A DNA stretch of 64,000 nt, from NCBI GenBank assembly GCA_013397695.1, contig VYZI01000100.1, forward strand, positions 1,688,400 to 1,752,399. Reading direction: 5' to 3'. The notes below the pieces were generated by a model, which did not search any database, was not told where the DNA came from, and was given only the letters and a program-made list of their open reading frames with translations. Positions 61,701 through 64,000 of this stretch are shown piece after piece. The DNA comes from Centropus unirufus. Its lineage: Eukaryota; Chordata; Aves; Cuculiformes; Centropidae. Numbering within the stretch: the first letter of the stretch is position 1; every line of letters begins with the position of its first letter. The position numbers and the translations under genes are program-made.

Positions 61701-64000
61701 GGAAGGGCCTCATATATGCAGCCTATAAACCCCAGTCACCTACCTGACATGTATATGAACAGGTCATTATCCTTCCTGTATTTCAAACCCCTACTTTGCA
61801 GGAGAGCATCAGTTTTGCAGAAGACCTTTTACAGAGGTCCTGTATTTAAACCCTGAACTTTAAGCTTAATGGCTACCTCGATCATGTTCGCAAAGGGAAT
61901 ATCTTCTGACTCAGCATTCAGAAACATGATGTTCATACAGATCTGCAAGAAAGCTTTTCAAAACTGCTTATGGCCTCTTAACCACCTACATTTTCTTCCT
62001 ACACATAGATATTCACAGAATGAAAATATTAGTTATATATCTGCACCAGATCTGAGACTCAGGTATGAAAGGCACACCCCCATGTTTTATTGCCATTTAT
62101 ACCCACCCACAGAGGCACACTGCAGCATGGTTAATTTTTAAACTATTGTGTGTCTTGTAGTACAGCTGTCTAAATAAATCTGGGATGCAAACTATTTTCT
62201 TAGCTGGTATTCAAATACTTCTGTCTTCACACAGATTTGCCTCCTAAATCCTTCTGCAGTTGAATACTAGCTAACTAATATTTGGCTAATTCGTCTCACA
62301 TTCAAGCTGCACACATTAAAAACATCTGCAACATTTCCTCTCTCCTTCACCTCCTGTTACTGCCCCATGGATCACTACTGCCACATTACTGAGTTTTCTT
62401 CTGACAGTTACTTTTTCCCTTTTGTTTTACCTCTCTGAACAGGACCCCTCTACAGCACTGCCCACACCACTGGGACAATAGCCGCTGTCCTGCTTTTAAT
62501 GGCAACCACCATGCATGAATTTAAACTCAGAGTAGACAGAAATGATAGCAAATAACCAACACATTTTTGCTGGCTACTCATTGCTGTTCTACTTTGCTTG
62601 GACTTTAAAAAAAAACAAAAAGCCTTTTCTCAAAATAAACCAGTTCACCCAAAACTGGTAATATAAGCATTCTAAACACAAATTAGGATACAAGAGACTT
62701 CTAATTTTTTTTTCCTAATGGGCAGTGTTCACAGAATAATGAATGTTTTTGTTAAGTTTCAAAAAAACCCAAAACATCAAAACTCACTCAGCAAGGGATA
62801 TATACTAAGACATTGGAAACCTCCTCCTCTTCAGCTTATTTAAGCTTCAAGAATAATTTTATCTCCCTCTATTACTTTTTTCTTCCATTTTTGGAAAATT
62901 GAGAGGGAAGGAAAGGGTACAATGCAGAAGGATAAAGTAGAAATGGTATAATATTTGCACGACTCGTGAATTGTAAAATTCTAAAAAGTATAGATTTAAA
63001 ATTAGCATTTCCCTGTTAGCACAAGGATTCAAATATCTTAATTCCTTTCTTTAGTATTATATGCACCAATCCTTTATTTTTTCTAAAGAATATTAACTGT
63101 GAGAACTGCATGTAAAGCCCCTCTCTACAATGATTTGGGAGGGAGCGCAATTCATGTATCTTGAATTAATCTAGACCTTAATTGTGGGGTATAGTACTGT
63201 ATCTTGCTCTCTTAAACTCTACTAATATTGAGCATGTCAGTCTGCAACAGCCATCCTAATTTACCACATTGCAAGCTTTTACATGCTTTTATCACAAACA
63301 CAGCTGACTTTCACTAGGACATTTGTGGCAGTATAGAAAGATTTGGAAGGACCTGTGGAAGCATTAGGACTTGGAAACAAGACCAAGATTTGACTGTAAG
63401 CTAGTTCAGCTTGGTTTTCTATGAAGTCGACCATTTCTAGTTCTAGTCATATGGCAGGAGGTCTATCTTTCATTGCTGCTCAACTCCAAATTGGCAATAA
63501 GAGCTAGCATTTTCTGATATTTGAGAAAAAAAATTAACAAAGTGAATCTTCTTCTTCCCCCCGCCATGAGACCCTTCCTCATATGCTACCCACTGGCCAT
63601 AACGTTCTGGCAGACATGAGCTGTTATTGATACCTAACGTTGATATGCAAATACCTGTGTACATAGTATGCAAATATATAGTCTTTTACTCTCCACAGAA
63701 GATAGCAAAAGATCAGGTATGTCCCTGTATTGTGTTTAACTCTTCCTTCATCATGGCCACATTTTCTCCATGCAGCTACCGACCTGGTTCTTCTCAAAAT
63801 ATGGTCACACATTCAACAAATTTAGAAGGCCAAATTCTAGTAAAGAAACAAGCATTTACCTCACCAAGCTCTCCTGTCAAAAATAGATAATTGATACCAA
63901 AAAGTAAAGACCCTCAAAGTCTCTGAAATCCTGGGCGCATTTCCATGCAACAAAACCCACCATTCTTATGTGGGATTTTCTGTCACAAAGAGCTGCAAGA
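55718..64000. other. Unique noncoding DNA to window end
   Basis: AT-rich, apart from a C-rich interval at about 61020-61330 that contains an 11-base tandem duplication (CTCACGGTGC twice, 61290-61310). A hairpin lies at 58624-58701. Two ATGCAAAT octamers at 63645-63652 and 63668-63675 lie 23 bp apart. A-rich runs occur at about 59054-59092. Open frames are at most 101 codons and show no recognisable family. Confidence 0.5.

Noticed and set aside
63829..63839. GGCCAAATTCT, identical to the start of the palindromic element at 55603
   Set aside because: The match stops after 11 bases and there is no inverted partner, so chance is likely.
1..64000. Search for CRISPR arrays, operons, tRNA and rRNA genes
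   Set aside because: No spaced direct repeats, no ribosome-binding-site-led gene strings and no tRNA B-box pattern were seen; the repeats place the DNA in a bird nuclear genome.

Overview
The window looks like noncoding DNA from a bird nuclear genome, either an intergenic desert or the inside of a very large intron. Two classes of repeat support this. There are six fragments of CR1 LINEs, the dominant retrotransposon of birds, and one long terminal repeat that I recognise as the abundant avian ERVL-type LTR family expanded mainly in Neoaves. The rest is AT-rich and CpG-poor. I find no convincing host protein-coding exon, tRNA, rRNA or CpG-island promoter. The longest open frames (161, 153, 144 and 134 codons) are about what chance gives in 64 kb of AT-rich DNA read in six frames; the 144-codon frame is the antisense of a CR1.

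Layout. 1-7.4 kb: unique AT-rich DNA with a possible ancient MIR-like SINE (about 2.3 kb) and a minus-strand CR1 3' end (about 4.0-4.2 kb). 7.4-8.3 kb: a solo LTR carrying an expanded ATATC pentamer array and a CR1 3' end inserted next to it. 8.3-14.9 kb: unique, with a stacked pair of palindromes at 13.3 kb. 14.9-16.4 kb: a plus-strand CR1 covering the reverse transcriptase region to the 3' end, broken by frameshifts and stops. 16.4-43.2 kb: a long stretch with almost no recognisable repeats. It contains the best candidate regulatory DNA: a homeodomain-site cluster at 27.5-28.2 kb, paired octamer sites at 24.93 kb, and an octamer/GATA/E-box group at 38.73 kb. 43.2-45.4 kb: a longer plus-strand CR1 reaching back into the endonuclease domain. 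46.1-46.3 kb and 48.9-49.5 kb: two more CR1 3' ends, minus and plus strand. 49.5-64 kb: unique DNA with a palindromic MITE-like element at 55.6 kb and a related-looking hairpin at 54.1 kb.

Nothing here forms an operon or a multi-gene system, and I found no previously undescribed system of that kind. The items most worth checking are the TAATTA-rich block at 27.5-28.2 kb as a deeply conserved enhancer candidate, the palindromic elements near 54-56 kb, and the nested LTR/microsatellite/CR1 locus, where a microsatellite appears to have grown from the LTR's own sequence. Conservation across birds could not be tested from the sequence alone, so all regulatory calls are inference.
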